64,000 bases of DNA from Isoetes taiwanensis (Eukaryota > Streptophyta > Lycopodiopsida > Isoetales > Isoetaceae), in NCBI GenBank assembly GCA_021234155.1, contig JAJEKV010000025.1:14880867-14944866 (forward strand), written 5' to 3'. Shown in pieces: positions 42,904-55,639 of this stretch (positions are counted from its first letter, which is position 1; every line of letters begins with the position of its first letter). The notes beneath the pieces are model-generated. The model had not been told where the DNA came from and searched no databases. It was given only the letters and a program-made list of their open reading frames with translations. A program made the position numbers and the translations under genes.

Positions 42904-45900
42904 AACTTTGTTTTTACATAATTCTTTTTACAATCAAAAGCCTTTGTAAGTTTTACAAAAATCCTTTAGGCATCTTTGGACCGCACCCCATATCAAAGCC
43001 TATCGAGCCATGTCAATAGGTTGGAGATTGGTTCCTACCATATAATGATGCGGGGTTGCTTCAAAAATCCCGGGTATTATATATATGGAGAATAACTGGA
43101 CCACATCTCCCACCTTTCTTCCACTATTTCAAACTTGCTAAACTAAAAACAATATCAAAATAATGGGGTTTCAAGAGCCATGTATTCGAAATAGGTTTGT
43201 TATAAAAAAAATTGGTTAAGATAAAAATAATCACGTTATGCCGGGGTTGCCTTATTAGGACATTGAGTTATTTTGGTGGAGGTTCACAAAAATTCTAAAA
43301 CCTGAAGATGGTATTGATATATAAAACCTTAGGCAAACTCATGTTGGATATGGTGCCCCAATCACCATATCAAAGCGAGAGGTGCCCTCCAACATATAAT
43401 TCTACCATTTCAATCTTGCTTAACTAAAAACAAAGCTCAGAATTACCCAAACATAGAACTACCCATATCATATGCAAAACTATAATTTTTTTCCTATGAT
43501 GCATTGCTAAATAAATTAGCAGAAGATTGATCAAACTTTTTTTTAGTATGGCAGACAAAGTAGCACATTTTACTAAAGCTTAAATGATATGGCCACTAGT
43601 CCTTTAAGATTAGCCCAACATATACGTTGCTCCTTTAGCCCTAAGTCCTTGACTACTTTGCTTCAATGGCAGCCAATGTGAAGATGAAAAACATGAAAAT
43701 GGAAAACACCTTTAATAATGTTGTCGTTGGATGTTTCATTAGAGGAAATAAATGTCTTTTCATTAGAACTCAAAGCAATACACCTCTTCCTTGGTCATTG
43801 TTGAAGTTCCTCGGACCATCATTGTAGAATGCTCGTTTTATGACCATTTGAAGATCTTGTTCTTCAACTAAGTATAATTGTTCAAATCTTATAAATAGAC
43901 CCTGGCATATCTAATTTATAGCATAGATCGCATCAGTTTAACCAATATCGAAAATTAACAACACCTTCTTCACAAAAGAGAACCATAGATAAATAAACAA
44001 TGCCTGTAAGAAACATTTTTGCTCAACATCAACCTGTGTGAAATTCGTATCAGTTATCACCATAATTGCAAGATGATAGAAGCTATTTATAGAGCTTTTT
44101 GCTGCTGGATCAATATATCGCCATCCCATTGAGCAAAAAGGTTTTATCTAGAGATATAGAGGTAGAATGTGTAATCACTTTGTCAGATTGTTTTCCTGTA
44201 TTATTCTTTTCATCTCTCAAAACTACAATTTCTTTTGTCCTGAAAGCGCTGGGTTCACATCTAAGATGGATTCAATAAATGAAAGAGGCAACAGACAGGT
44301 GTGGAATGTTGCAGCCATTTGCTGTTATCTTGCGAGATCGCTTTAGCAACCACTTTCGCTTTGCATATTGAGTTCTTTGTCCCTGCATTTTGTTCTATCA
44401 AATCATATCATTCCAAATTTTGAAAAAAAAAGCTTGGTCCATGATATATTACATGCCATGAAAGCTTCAACAAATGGACAATGCAAAAAGAGCTATTTGT
44501 GCTTGTGGGCTATTTTATTTAGATACGTTTAAGAACCATTCAAATATTGGCACTAACCTATAGCATGAGCATGTCAAAGTCAATCATGACCACTTTCTTT
44601 ATAACCATTAATGTTCCGCAAACTAATAAACTTTGCCACTGGCCAAGGGGAGCTATACTTAATCAAAAGACCACACAGGAGCTGGCATGATACATTCAGA
44701 TGCTTATCAACAAAATTTTACCTAATGAGCTTGAAATGGATAAACCTTCCGCTCTAAAGTGCATTACCTTCTTGTATTCCAGTTTCTAGACTTGCATTGT
44801 TTCTCTCATGTTGATCATGTCTAATGGGATGTTATGAGGTTCTTGCAGATCCTCTTTTCTAGCACAAGAACATAGCCTCTCCTTGAAATGATGGATCCAA
44901 TTACTTTCTCAAAGGACAATCTTCTATATTTCTTTTTCAATATTTATTTACTTGCATTATCAGTCATTGGACATCCTTGTATTTATTTGACACATGTATT
45001 GCTTGGCCCTAAAAAATCCTGATAAATAACTCAGATAATAAAAGCATTTGAAATAAATGGGTTAAAACAATGCTACTAAAGAAGATGAAGCTATACCTTC
45101 TTTCAAAACCATGCCTTATCAAAGGCCCTTGTCTTTGGATGTAAATATTCACCTTGTATTGTGCATGACGATTCTGAGTATGCTTGGTTGTCAGAGTACA
45201 AGAGCATATCAAATAAATAGCAAGAACAATGCAACTGAAGAACACAATGACATACCTTGCAACAAGTCAAATGGATGAGCAATGTGCTCATAATCCTTCA
45301 AATAGCATCTATTGCACATCTTCGCAACTGTTTAAAACATGCAGCAAATGCAAATGTTGAGTCATGGTTGCAGTTGTATAGGGGTATGGTGCTGACCCTA
45401 ATCAAGTAATTTAGAATGCACCAACATGCCTTTTAAAATTCCTCTATCATAAACCTCTCATGTGAGTATTTCGTTTCAACTGGCAAGAGTTTGTTTTCTT
45501 TTAGATTCTAGCACAATGTAATTGTCACAGAACTTACATTGAAAGCTACAAATTATAAAATCTAGTAGCACAATCGTGACGACCGCCAGTGGCAAGCTAG
45601 GGGTGGTGCTAGCACTTACATAAATTCATTATATGCTTGAGTTGCTCTTGGTTAGCAGTAATGACCTATAATAAGAAAGAAGCTAAACCAACTTGAAATG
45701 CAGTCCCATATTGTGAAATAATGGAAGTGTGTAACGTGTTGCACTACTGTTAAACATTGAAGATTGGGCACGAGCATAAATACTGTAAATAATGCTGCTT
45801 GAAGTGTTGCAGGTTGCTCACTTGACTGGAAATATGAAATTACCAATGAAGTAGGCATCAAATTTGCCAATGAAAGGACATTCAGGTCTGTGCTGAATAA

Positions 45901-46100
45901 CTTTTCTTCTTGACCAGAACGATATAGTGGGACTCCAAAATCACCTGCAGCCTTATACCCAAATCGATAATTGGCACCTGCAAAAATAAAAGCAGCGAGT
46001 AATGCATCTAATCAATCTGAAACTATCGTCCACAGACCTGCAATAATTGCTTTGACCTTTAGATCCTTTACTAATTTCTCGACAAAATCATTTAGGACTA
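42904..46100. other. Intergenic sequence without recognisable genes
   Basis: AT-rich. Short ORFs (43938-44129, 45009-45245, 45103-45291, 45652-45870, all minus) have no family signature. No transposon boundaries were detected. Confidence 0.45.
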
Positions 46101-46159
46101 AGATGTTGTATGTTTGCAAAATCAAGTGATACTTCAAACAAAACTAAATCTCCACATGA

Positions 46160-47000
46160 AGATGACCAAAGGATATGACCCTAAGCCCAATCACGAGGTG
46201 CAACAATTGGAAACACATCCATCCATTTTGCCGAGGAGTTAGCCAATGAGGCCAAGCCCATTCATAATGATTATATTAAATACCATCCAGTCAAGACTCA
46301 AGCTTGGATTGACACACCTATGAGGCAAGAGGGCAATATCGGTATGGATGTGGCCAAGCAAGAGCCAAATAATGACATATTCATTGTTGCCCCATCAATA
46401 GCAACCCACAAATGCATGGGCAAATGCTAGGAGAAGGACCAATATCAAATGACCTGAATATGGGCAGTCATGAGCATACTAGTACCACATGCATGGCTGG
46501 TCCATCTCGCGGTAGCCCTACAAATGCAAGAGAGGAAGACCCATTCTTTTTGGCAGCGAGCTCAGCATTCCCTAATTTATCTCAGCCCACAATCCGTCAA
46601 GGCAATAATAAGCATAAAGAGAATGATAGCCCACGATCTAAGAGGAAAAGTGCATGTCACAAGTGATGAATTTTTGTCATTTATTAATAAAAGGAAAAGG
46701 CGAGATTTGGAAATTAGGTTGAGGTATGAGCGATATTGCCACCAAGAAGATGGAGCAACAAAAGAAAGAAAAGCTGAAGCGATCCCGAAGCCATGAAGAG
46801 GGCACATGAGAGGAGAGGAGAAAGAGGCATAAATAAGAAGGCACATATGGAGCTTGAGGCATCAACCAGGGGAGGCTTAGACATCAATTATACCTCAATG
46901 TAAAGTCTAGTGTGGCTGAAATTTTTGGGCAGCAAAGACCCTTGAATATGGAGGCAAGCGGGAGGAGACTAATAGCAAGAAATAGGCTTAGATCGAGGAC
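46160..47000 (+). other. Broken coding-like region of unknown origin
   Basis: Overlapping plus frames 46412-46666 and 46470-46796 give hydrophilic, Ser/Lys/Arg-rich peptides; 46667-46930 continues with GAGG-rich charged codons. The base composition is more protein-like than its surroundings, but no motif is recognisable. It could be an ORF1 or nucleic-acid-binding region of a degraded retroelement. Low confidence. Confidence 0.25.
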
Positions 47001-47187
47001 AAGGCTTGCCTCTATTGGAGATGCATGGAAATGTTGAGGGAGGTGTCAACCATAGAAAGGATTATGACAGAAATTCATCATGCAATGTTAAGGAGGAGAT
47101 GGATAACGTTTGCTTCAATTGGCATGCCGTTGAAATGAATTTGGTATCAATCTTTGATTGATTTATTTTTGTCTTTTTGTAGTTGCC

Positions 47188-47260
47188 CGGAGAATGATGC
47201 AATTTTACAGTTCCACGATGAAGAAGAGTCACAATTTGAAGATGCACTTGATAAGCTTGG
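47188..47260 (+). other. Isolated exon-like segment
   Basis: A pyrimidine-rich acceptor (TTTTTGTAG at 47175-47183) precedes an open frame CPENDAILQFHDEEESQFED followed by ALDKLG and a GTAAG donor at about 47260. The acidic peptide is compact and bounded by consensus splice sites. I do not recognise the family, and no neighbouring exons are evident. Confidence 0.3.
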
Positions 47261-47639
47261 TAAGTCTTTCATGCAAAGTCAAAGATGTAGATGACAGAGA
47301 ATCTCTCATAAAATTGTTGTATTTGTGATCACGGGGGTACATAGGAATTCATTAAATGACATCTTGAATTGCAAACTTCTTTTGTTTCTAAAATTATATC
47401 ATGGTGAGGTGTGTTTTGTGTTGCAACTATGGAGCGGGTTTTGTTGTTAAGGTTACTAAAAGTTGTATGGAGAATATTATGCTTAATTCATATGTGCACA
47501 CCTGTGCAATATATAAAAGTGTGCATATGGGATAAACAATTCATTAGTTGATAATGATTCAGCTGCCAACAAATCCGTTCAGATTCATTTGTTGCTGCTT
47601 CACCTACATTCTAGGTAGGACTCGCATGGGAAACCAACA

Positions 47640-48620
47640 AAGCGCGAGACTTGCTTCTCATTCATCTCATTGATTTTCTACAATGGTGGATAGTGGGTAG
47701 CCTTTTACATACAAACTACCCATAAAAATAAAGGGAAAATCAATTATATCATTTGGACCCCAACAAAATACAATGCTAATAGGGGGCTTATCAAGGTTAA
47801 AACGCTTTGGGTTTTGAGGAAAAACCTAGTGATAAACTGTGGCCGAAAAGAGAATGGAACAAGCGTAAGGCATAAAATGCATCCCCAAAGGCCACGAGAT
47901 GGAAGGGAGTGAGGGGATCTTGGCTAAGCTAGCACGTACACGCACATCACCAACAAAACAACAGAGACAAACCAAACCTCGAGTGGAGGGCTGGTCTGGC
48001 GTGCCGCGATAAAATCGATAACAAAGAAGGGGGAGGGTGGGTTCAAAGGGAATAAGGTCTTGCTGAGAGGCGCCGATGAAGTCGAAGCTGACCCAGCCTC
48101 GTCGCGAACTCCGAGCCGAGAGCGGACATCGCGTCGCCCGCGTATAAAACATCATGCGTCCCATTCTAGAATGGCGATCCAGATGTCTCCGGATCGATGG
48201 GATTAGAATGGGACTACATATATCAACAAACCTTAGAATACCAAAGGACTTCCTTAACAAACTAGGATGGGGCCGAAGGTCGCGAGGGCCAGAAGGCTGG
48301 TAGGAAAAGAACTGACATGGCGCCAAATTAGCCCAAACTAGGCGGAAGAAGCCCCTCCACGTGGAAACAATTCAAAGGCCAGAGTCACTGGCGAGAAGAG
48401 CTCATTCATCTCGTGATTTCACCAATGGTGGGCCGGTGGATAGCTACACATCGCGAACTACCCACAAAATGAGGGAGAAAATCAATTATAACATTTGGAC
48501 CCCAAAACAAATCTGATGCTAATAGATGAGTAGGCGTGTACTGCTTAGAAGCTTATCGCAGGAGTTAAAAAACCCCGCCCTTTCGGGTTTTGGGAAAACC
48601 CTAGTGATAAGCCGACAAGG
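47640..48620. repeat. Diverged tandem duplication, period about 770 bp
   Basis: A block with AAAATCAATTATA.CATTTGGACCCC, AATGCTAATAG and CCTAGTGATAA..., AACAAGCGTAAGGCATA occurs at about 47730-47880 and again at 48470-48640. The minus ORF 47826-48326 (166 codons) lies in the spacer and is Pro/Ser/Arg-rich without a domain. Confidence 0.65.
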
Positions 48621-48894
48621 GGCTGAACAAGCGTAAGGCATAGAATGCGGCTCCAAAACCAGCGCGTGGAGAAGTCAAAGCGGTCGTATTTCGCCAAGCA
48701 ATATGCACATCACCAACAACAAACGAGAAACATGCCAAAGAATAGCATCACCCGATTGGGTGGAAAAAAGCATCCTGCCAAGTTGGAAAAACATGATCAT
48801 GAGACTTGTACAAAATATAGTAAACAAGAAGGGGGAAAGGGGCGGGTTCAAAATAAAAGTCTCTTGAGAGAAGAGGAAAGCCTTAGATGAAAGC

Positions 48895-49695
48895 TTGTCG
48901 ATGAAGAACTTCGCAATAAGTATGGCGCTAACTTGTGAAACTGACTAAAAGCATCGCGATGATGCATGCATCTTGGCCTGCTCTGAAATGCATACATGCT
49001 ACGTCATGAAACAAGAATACCCGGTCGCTCTGGTGAATCAGCTGACGATCTTCTGCTACATTCGCATAAAACCAACAAAGCGCCCGAGATACCAAAGAGC
49101 GGGAGAAGCGTAGATGAAAGCGTCGATGAACTAAATAAGTAGCAAGCGTAACTGGCCCGAAACTGACCCAAAAGCGCTATCGCGATGCAGCCATCACGGC
49201 GCGAAATGCATGCATGCTAGATCTTAATGAAACAGAATGCCGGTCGCTTCACGAATCGGCCCGACATTCTTTTGCTACTGACTTCATATGAAACCAACAA
49301 AGCGCCCAGAATACCAAGGACTTCCTTAACAAACTAGGATCGAGGGCCGAGGTCCGCGGGATGAAGGCTAAAAGGCGAAAAGGACAGCATGAAACAGCAT
49401 AAAATTGGCCAAACCGGGCCGAGGAAGAAGCCCCTCCCGCACGGAAACAAAATCAAGAGAATAAAGTGCTGCTTAGAGGAAGCCGCCGTCAAACGTCGAT
49501 GAAGAACTTCTGCGCAATATAAGTAGCAAAGCATGCTGGCCCGAGCGGCTAAAGCATCGCGATGCATGCATCACGGCGCATACAATGCATCACATGCTGC
49601 GTCTTGAGCAAAGGAATCTTGGGTCGCTTCTGTGAATCGGCGACGATTCTTACTGCCCCACCTTCATGAAACCAATAAAGCGTTGGGATTGTGGA
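48895..49695. repeat. Three-unit tandem repeat with heavy indel divergence
   Basis: Units beginning GAACTTCGCAATA/GAACTAAATAAGTAG and running through AGCATCGCGATG, ATGCATGCATC, GGTCGCTTC..GAATCGGC..GACGATTCT to ATGAAACCAACAAAGCGCC are seen at about 48905-49088, 49130-49305 and 49505-49685. The CAGCTGACG of unit 1 is CGGCCCGACA and CGGCGACG in the others, again a CAG/CTG-centred change. Confidence 0.7.
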
Positions 49696-49699
49696 AACT

Positions 49700-52380
49700 T
49701 TGAACTTGTATTTTGAGTGCGCAAAAGCCCAAACATATTACCTTCTGAGCTCAAGCGACAATTTGCATAGCGGATAGAAGGCCTCCTCTTCGTCCCGTTA
49801 CCTCTTTATATAAATGTAAGCGTCCACAAGGTGGAATTTTTCTTGTTTTTATCATCTTCTTTATTAAAATGGGATGGCATTGTTGATATTTGTGCACGGA
49901 GCGTCGCTATCACGGGCGCGTCTTGACATTCCTTCCCGCTGCGGGAACGCTCTGATAATACCAATTCAATTTCTTGAATCAAAATTTTCTCTTTGGCGGT
50001 TTCCAGCCTACAAGCTCGGATTATCTGAATAGATCATATGTTGTGGTAGCATCCCGACTGCTTGGGAATGCATGTTTGCATACGATGCCATATCAGGTGC
50101 CTTGCACGAGAGATCTTTCTTAAGCGTGAGATTGTTTATCTTGATTTTTGTGGCATCAATGGGCGCGGTTGTTTGTGGCATCAATTTTAAAATCGGCGAG
50201 GGTTTTTCTCTCGGAGTAATACAATGGATACAACAATTGTTTGGCGGGGTTTATCTGACTACTTTTCCGGCTAATATAATGGATCCATTAAATTTTTATC
50301 TTGACTCCAATTATATACAGCCTTTCTTCATTTCTTCACAAGTTCTAGCAAACCACTCCCTTTCCTTTCTTGCTTTGAACTTGGTTTTTGGCGCTAGATA
50401 GCAAAATTTGGAACCGGGGACTCCTGATGGATTTAATTTTCAGCTACTTACTTGCACATGTCCTTTGCCAAGCAGGCTCTCTATTTTTACGCAATAGAGG
50501 TCTCTATTTTCACCAACATAGGTCTCAAGAAGAGATCTTCCTAGCCGATTAATAGTTCTATGTATTTGCATACATTCTTTAATAAAACTATGAGCATGGA
50601 ACATCCTGAAGTATTATATGCGAGGTTTTATATATAGCTATTACAAATGCTGACTAGTGCATTTTGCTCTATATTGCATTTAGTATTCCTTGCTTTAGAC
50701 GATATGAGGTTAATAGTTTCCGTTACATTTTTAACAGAGTACTAATTCTTGGGGCATTAAGCGAGTTTAACATTCTTTTGCATGCCCTTCTTTGTGAGAG
50801 GCGGCTTAAGTGGAGCAAGTTTATAGTTCCTTGGTCGGATCAAGCTTCCGCGAGATCAGCCGATTTTGATGCTCGGAGGTACTTCATTGTGAAGTTTTTC
50901 TCTTGAAAGTATTTTACAACATAAGCCGGCTTTTTAAGATTTGTTGGCCGAGGAAATATTCATCGGTGCGGGTAGAACCGACCATGAAACCTTTTCTTTA
51001 TGTTCTCATGCTTCTATTATGTATCATACTCACCTGGTTTTGCCTTTACGAACATGAAAGAGCTTGGAGGAAAGGCGGTTGGGACTGGCCCGGTAAATTA
51101 ATCGCGGTGTTTGGCTCTTCAAACCCGGTTTGAAACGTTTTAGTTCTGTTGAATTGCCACACAACTTCATTATCTATCCTCAAGCAGCAACGTCGAGCAT
51201 GGCATAGAATCAAAAGCGGTGTGCCAAAATGGCGGCATTTGTGGGATAGTCGGCATCTTAGCAAAACTCTTTCTTGCAACAAATGTCAAGGTTCGTCGAC
51301 AAAATCTTCTTTCTTTGATGGACTACATTTTTTAAACTCATATTATGTTTCTTTTGTGATTGGTGACTTAGACTTATTAGCTTACCAAATTGTTCTTTAA
51401 TGATGGGGAAGATGGTTTCTACAAGTTGCCTAATTGCTTTGATAGAGGTACATTGCTTGCTTCCATGGATAATTTCCAATTTGCTTTATTTCAATGGTAC
51501 CCATTTTCAATTGTCAAAGAAAGCCTTTATCGAAATTAAGGTTGTAAATGAATTTTACGTTTTGCAAATTGATTTGAACTATGGTGAGGACTCCATGGGC
51601 CCGATCATTATTAGTTTATTTCATAATTGTCAATTATGTATCTTAATTTCCTTAATTTGTTGTAAAGTCACGATTGTGAATCATTAGCTTCTCCAAAAGC
51701 TTTTAAGGCAGGCGCATGCTTTGAAGCTTAAGATTGTGTTCTACATTCTACACAATGTATCTCGCGAATGTTTTTATTTGCTCTATTACTTTCTGAGTTA
51801 TGAGTTTTTCTTGATATTTAAGATGGAAATTTGATGTTTTAGAGATATATTACATCGTATAGTACAAAGTCATATGATGAGTTTATCTCGCACATGATCA
51901 CGATGAATTGAATGTTAGCACATTATAACTATTGTACACATGTGCCAATATAGGATAGTGACTCCTTCCTTGGATGGAAGAAGAATCTATTATAGTATTG
52001 TCGACACCACATGGATATTCCATTATGATGAGTGAAATTGGAGCTATACTTGCTAATTTGAGATAAATATTAGACACCTCTAGCGGACAAAACTTTGTGG
52101 CCCGGTGTGCAGGTCGCGATGTGCGGTAAAATTTGAGCCCTTTACGCTGGCCTTCAAGATGTGTTGTGCATGTTGATTTATGTGGCCTTGAATTGGATAT
52201 TGTAGCTAGCAACGGATCACGGGGACTCTCAAGCTGCGGCTCCCATTTCCAAAAGAGAGTTCGCGACAACATTTGTAATTATTATTCTTGAATTAGAAAC
52301 AAAATGCCATATTATCATTTGCATTGTTTCTTGTTATTGATCGAGGGAAGCTAATATGCACTTTCACGGTCATATGTACG
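49700..52380 (+). other. Region with open frames but no recognised gene
   Basis: Plus-strand ORFs at 50072-50401 (hydrophobic first half), 50664-50906, 50903-51133 (one predicted membrane-like segment, FLYVLMLLLCIILTWFCLY), 51149-51400 and 51400-51687 follow one another in different frames. This could be the remains of one decayed gene or element. Minus ORF 51898-52272 overlaps no recognisable motif. Confidence 0.25.
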
Positions 52381-52765
52381 CCAAGCTTCTTTTTTTCTTT
52401 TTTTTTTTTTTTAGCGGTTTTAGCCTATATAACTTCTATAATCTCCATAAGTATAATTACTTAAAAATAAGTGGATCGCCACGAAAATGATGGCGTATCT
52501 TCTATTCTCGGCTCTATTAGCTTGGATTTTAAATCCATTGCCTTAAATCTCAGTCATTGAGATGTCTTAAGATGCTACTTGAGGTTGATCACAGTGCGGA
52601 GTCCATCTCCTATCAAATAAAGTTTTTTGTCTTGCATGTACCTAGGATATTGTGAGTATCGGGGAAAAATTAAGCATACTATATATTTTTTCATAAAAGA
52701 TGGTTTGGCTATTTTTTTTAAATTTATAGTGTTTTGTGATATACATTTGGCTAAAGTTATTATTA

Positions 52766-55630
52766 GGGTACCTTCGCACTTTCGTAGTTAAGTTAGGATT
52801 AGTTAAGATTTTAAGCTTGAATTTGCCTTCCACCACCACTAGTTAGGTTAGTTTTGCATTAATCTTTTATTTAGCATTAGTTAAGTTTTAAATCTAAAAG
52901 TATTAACTTAGAATTGGATTCACACTAGTTTCCATTAAGTTAGTAAATTAAACCAAAGTTAACCCAAAATTAAAATTACCGAAAATTAAAGTGACCGAAG
53001 GTCACTTTATTTTAACAGAGCGAGTTATTGGCTTTGAAATAGTGAGACCGAATAGCCTTCCGAAGCGAGTCGACCCTCAAAATCTTGGAGCTCAGTCGAG
53101 GTGTCGAAGCGGTGTAGTCACAGTTCTTTAGAGCATGTTAACTTTGTCAAAACTTATTGCTTTAGAAGCTGGTAGAAGCGGCATAATATCAAGCTTAGGG
53201 GATCTCATGCCTCCATGTTTTTCTACGCATTGGTTGCCTTGACATTCTTCCAATATCTCAATCAAGAAAATTTGCTTCTGAAAAACGAAGGTGATTGTCT
53301 TCACGAAGGGAACTTGATTGGATACCCGGCTTTCCTGAGATCGCTATCTATTGGGAGAAATTGAGTAGTTTTGCATATTATTCTTTGGTAGCGAGGGCGT
53401 TTTACCCGCAGTCGAGCGGGGATCGGCTTCTAAGTCTCAAAAGTCTCACCTTTAGAGCCACTTTCATTCTTTCCATGCACGAAGTGCCGAGGCTTGAAGC
53501 CAAATATAGATTTATAAAGGGCTCTTGGCATAGCAGAATTTTGAAACTATGGGGCAATCTGAACTTACTCCGGCTTGAAGTCCTTGAGGATTTGGAAATT
53601 CAGGACACATCTTAAGTCTCAATATCAATCCCATCACCTTTGCTTTTGGAGCTTTAAATTTCGGGATCTTCAAAGGAGATCATTTCCTCGAATTCCACCG
53701 GGAAGGGCGGTGTCATTGCAAATAAAATAGCAACTTCGAGAACATTGTGTGGATAATAATGAGTAGTATAAAAACCAATCTATCATAGGGGCTGTGTGAA
53801 AGCCTGAGAGGTCTAGCGAGAGAGTTCAAGGCGGATGATGATCATAGGGTCTATGAGTTCAAAGAGATGAAGAAAAACAAATTACGCTCAACCCCGCGAA
53901 ACAATGCATTGAATGTTTACTATGCTTTCATGTCCCTTGAAGCATTTGCTTCTTAAATTTGTTGATAATATTTACATTAAGCTTTGGAGTAGACCACGGG
54001 TGTTGGATCAGATCTTTTAGGCGTCAAATTTGCTGAAGCATTTGATCGCTCACGCCTTAAGTGGCAAAAGGTTTGTTTCTCCACATCCTGCATTATGGAA
54101 ACTAAAAAAGAATGTTTAGCATAGGCTCACGGAGAGTTGAAGAAGGCCATCAAAGTGGTAGATGAATTTGCATCTTACGTCATCTGAGAAGGGAAAAATT
54201 GGCGAGGTTAAAGGGCAATAAATTCTGAGGAAAACCATGACTTATTGTCAGTTGTGGCTGGAGGATACCTCGACAGAAGTTCTTGAGAGATAATAATCCT
54301 TGACTTTATTCTTCTTTGGAAGAGATACAAACTCTGTCGGCTTGGCTTGGTTCTTTTGGCACCTATCTTTTAATCCCACCAGAATTGGGAAGGTGATTTA
54401 CAAGAGATAAGCGGTGTAAGCCACATGGATTCAAATCTTGGCCATTCTCAAAGGAGCAGATTTAGCTTTGAAGGTGAAGGAAATGCATTATATGAATCAA
54501 TGAAGTTATATCCTGTTGTTCCAAATGACACCAGGTTGCGCACAAGATGATATTTGGGAAGATGGAACCGTAATTAGGAAGGGTATGAGAGTGATTTATA
54601 GTCCATATTCAATGGGAAGATCTAAGAAAATATAGGAGAGGATTGCTTGGAATATAAGCCTTGAGGAGAGATGGATCGGAGATGGACAATTTGTGCAATG
54701 ATCCTTACAAATATCTATTCCAACAGGTCCAAAATTTGTTTAGGGAAGGAGATGGCCACTATCTACGGATGAAGTATGTTGCAACGTATATATTAAGTTA
54801 TGTCGATGGTAGAAGCGTTAAACCACAATGTCTTGTCACGGAGTTCATAGTATGAAGATGGATTACCGATGAATATCGAGGCATAAAATATCCAAAGGGC
54901 TGATCTCTATGCCTATACATCTGGCGATTGATTACGCATTATTTCTTATACTTTGTTTATATAGTACTCTAGGATAGAAGAGGATTCCAATATAAGTGTA
55001 GAGGCTATATGTGTGATTAGCGTGTAATTTCTTTGTAACAAGCGTGATGCATCTAAGCGAAGCCTATTGCATTTTTTTGAAAATGCCTTTTTTAATACAT
55101 CTATGTCATGAAGCCTACATCACATTGGTGGAAATTTACCAAAAATATACTAAGTTCAAAGTTGTTCACCTAGATATAAATATTACTTGATTGAGAGGGT
55201 ACCTAATTGGTTAGGATATTGTTGGCTAAATGTCAGTTCTTGTTGTCGTAGGCCCACCAGCGGACTACAATATTTATCTTCTATTTTATCAAAATAGAAG
55301 ACCACAAAGAAACGATTTAGCAGGCATGTCACCGACACTTGGCGGATTGAGATTAAGTTAGACTAACTTGTAGAGCATATATCTGAAACATTAGCATTAA
55401 GTTAGCACTAACTAACCAAGACATGTCTTGAACACATTTTATTTTGTCGTTAAGTTAAAAAAATAACCTAAGCATTTCTTACGATAGAAGAGTTTAACTG
55501 GTTTGGTTATCTGCCAAAGTCTTAGCGAGGAAAGTTAACTTGAATCTTGGTCTTGACGTAAAGGTCATTGTATTTAGCGGCCCGTTAAAAAAATTAACTA
55601 ATCCTAACTTAATGGTGGATTGAAGGTACC
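52766..55630. mobile_element. Mutator-like (MULE) transposon candidate with long inverted ends
   Basis: Outer ends are inverted: GGGTACCTTC at 52766 and GAAGGTACC ending 55630. Just inside, TTAAGTTAGGATTAGTTAA (left, about 52789-52807) pairs with TTAACTAATCCTAACTTAA (right, about 55594-55612). The TTAAGTTAG motif recurs through roughly 200 bp on both sides. Flanking 9-mers TTATTATTA (52757-52765) and TTATCATTA (55631-55639) differ by one base, consistent with an old 9-bp duplication typical of Mutator. No transposase motif is recognisable inside. ORF 53295-53615 (106 codons) has unknown character and might be captured host sequence. Confidence 0.6.
53295..53615 (+). CDS. Hypothetical ORF inside the MULE candidate
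   Basis: A 106-codon frame: aromatic-rich first half (EIAIYWEKLSSFAYYSLVARAFYP), basic second half. I recognise no family. It may be a piece of transposase, captured host sequence, or chance. Confidence 0.2.
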   Translation: MSSRRELDWIPGFPEIAIYWEKLSSFAYYSLVARAFYPQSSGDRLLSLKSLTFRATFILSMHEVPRLEAKYRFIKGSWHSRILKLWGNLNLLRLEVLEDLEIQDTS

Positions 55631-55639
55631 TTATCATTA

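Noticed and set aside
47826..48326. 166-codon minus-strand ORF
   Set aside because: No domain, Pro/Ser/Arg-rich composition, lies in the spacer of a diverged tandem duplication, and is not conserved in the other unit.
48895..49695. Regular repeats resembling a CRISPR array
   Set aside because: Units are 180-370 bp apart and themselves long and diverged; no short identical repeats with unique spacers. The genome is eukaryotic.
50072..50401. Hydrophobic 109-codon ORF as a transporter piece
   Set aside because: Only one or two hydrophobic stretches and no family motif; neighbouring ORFs are in other frames.
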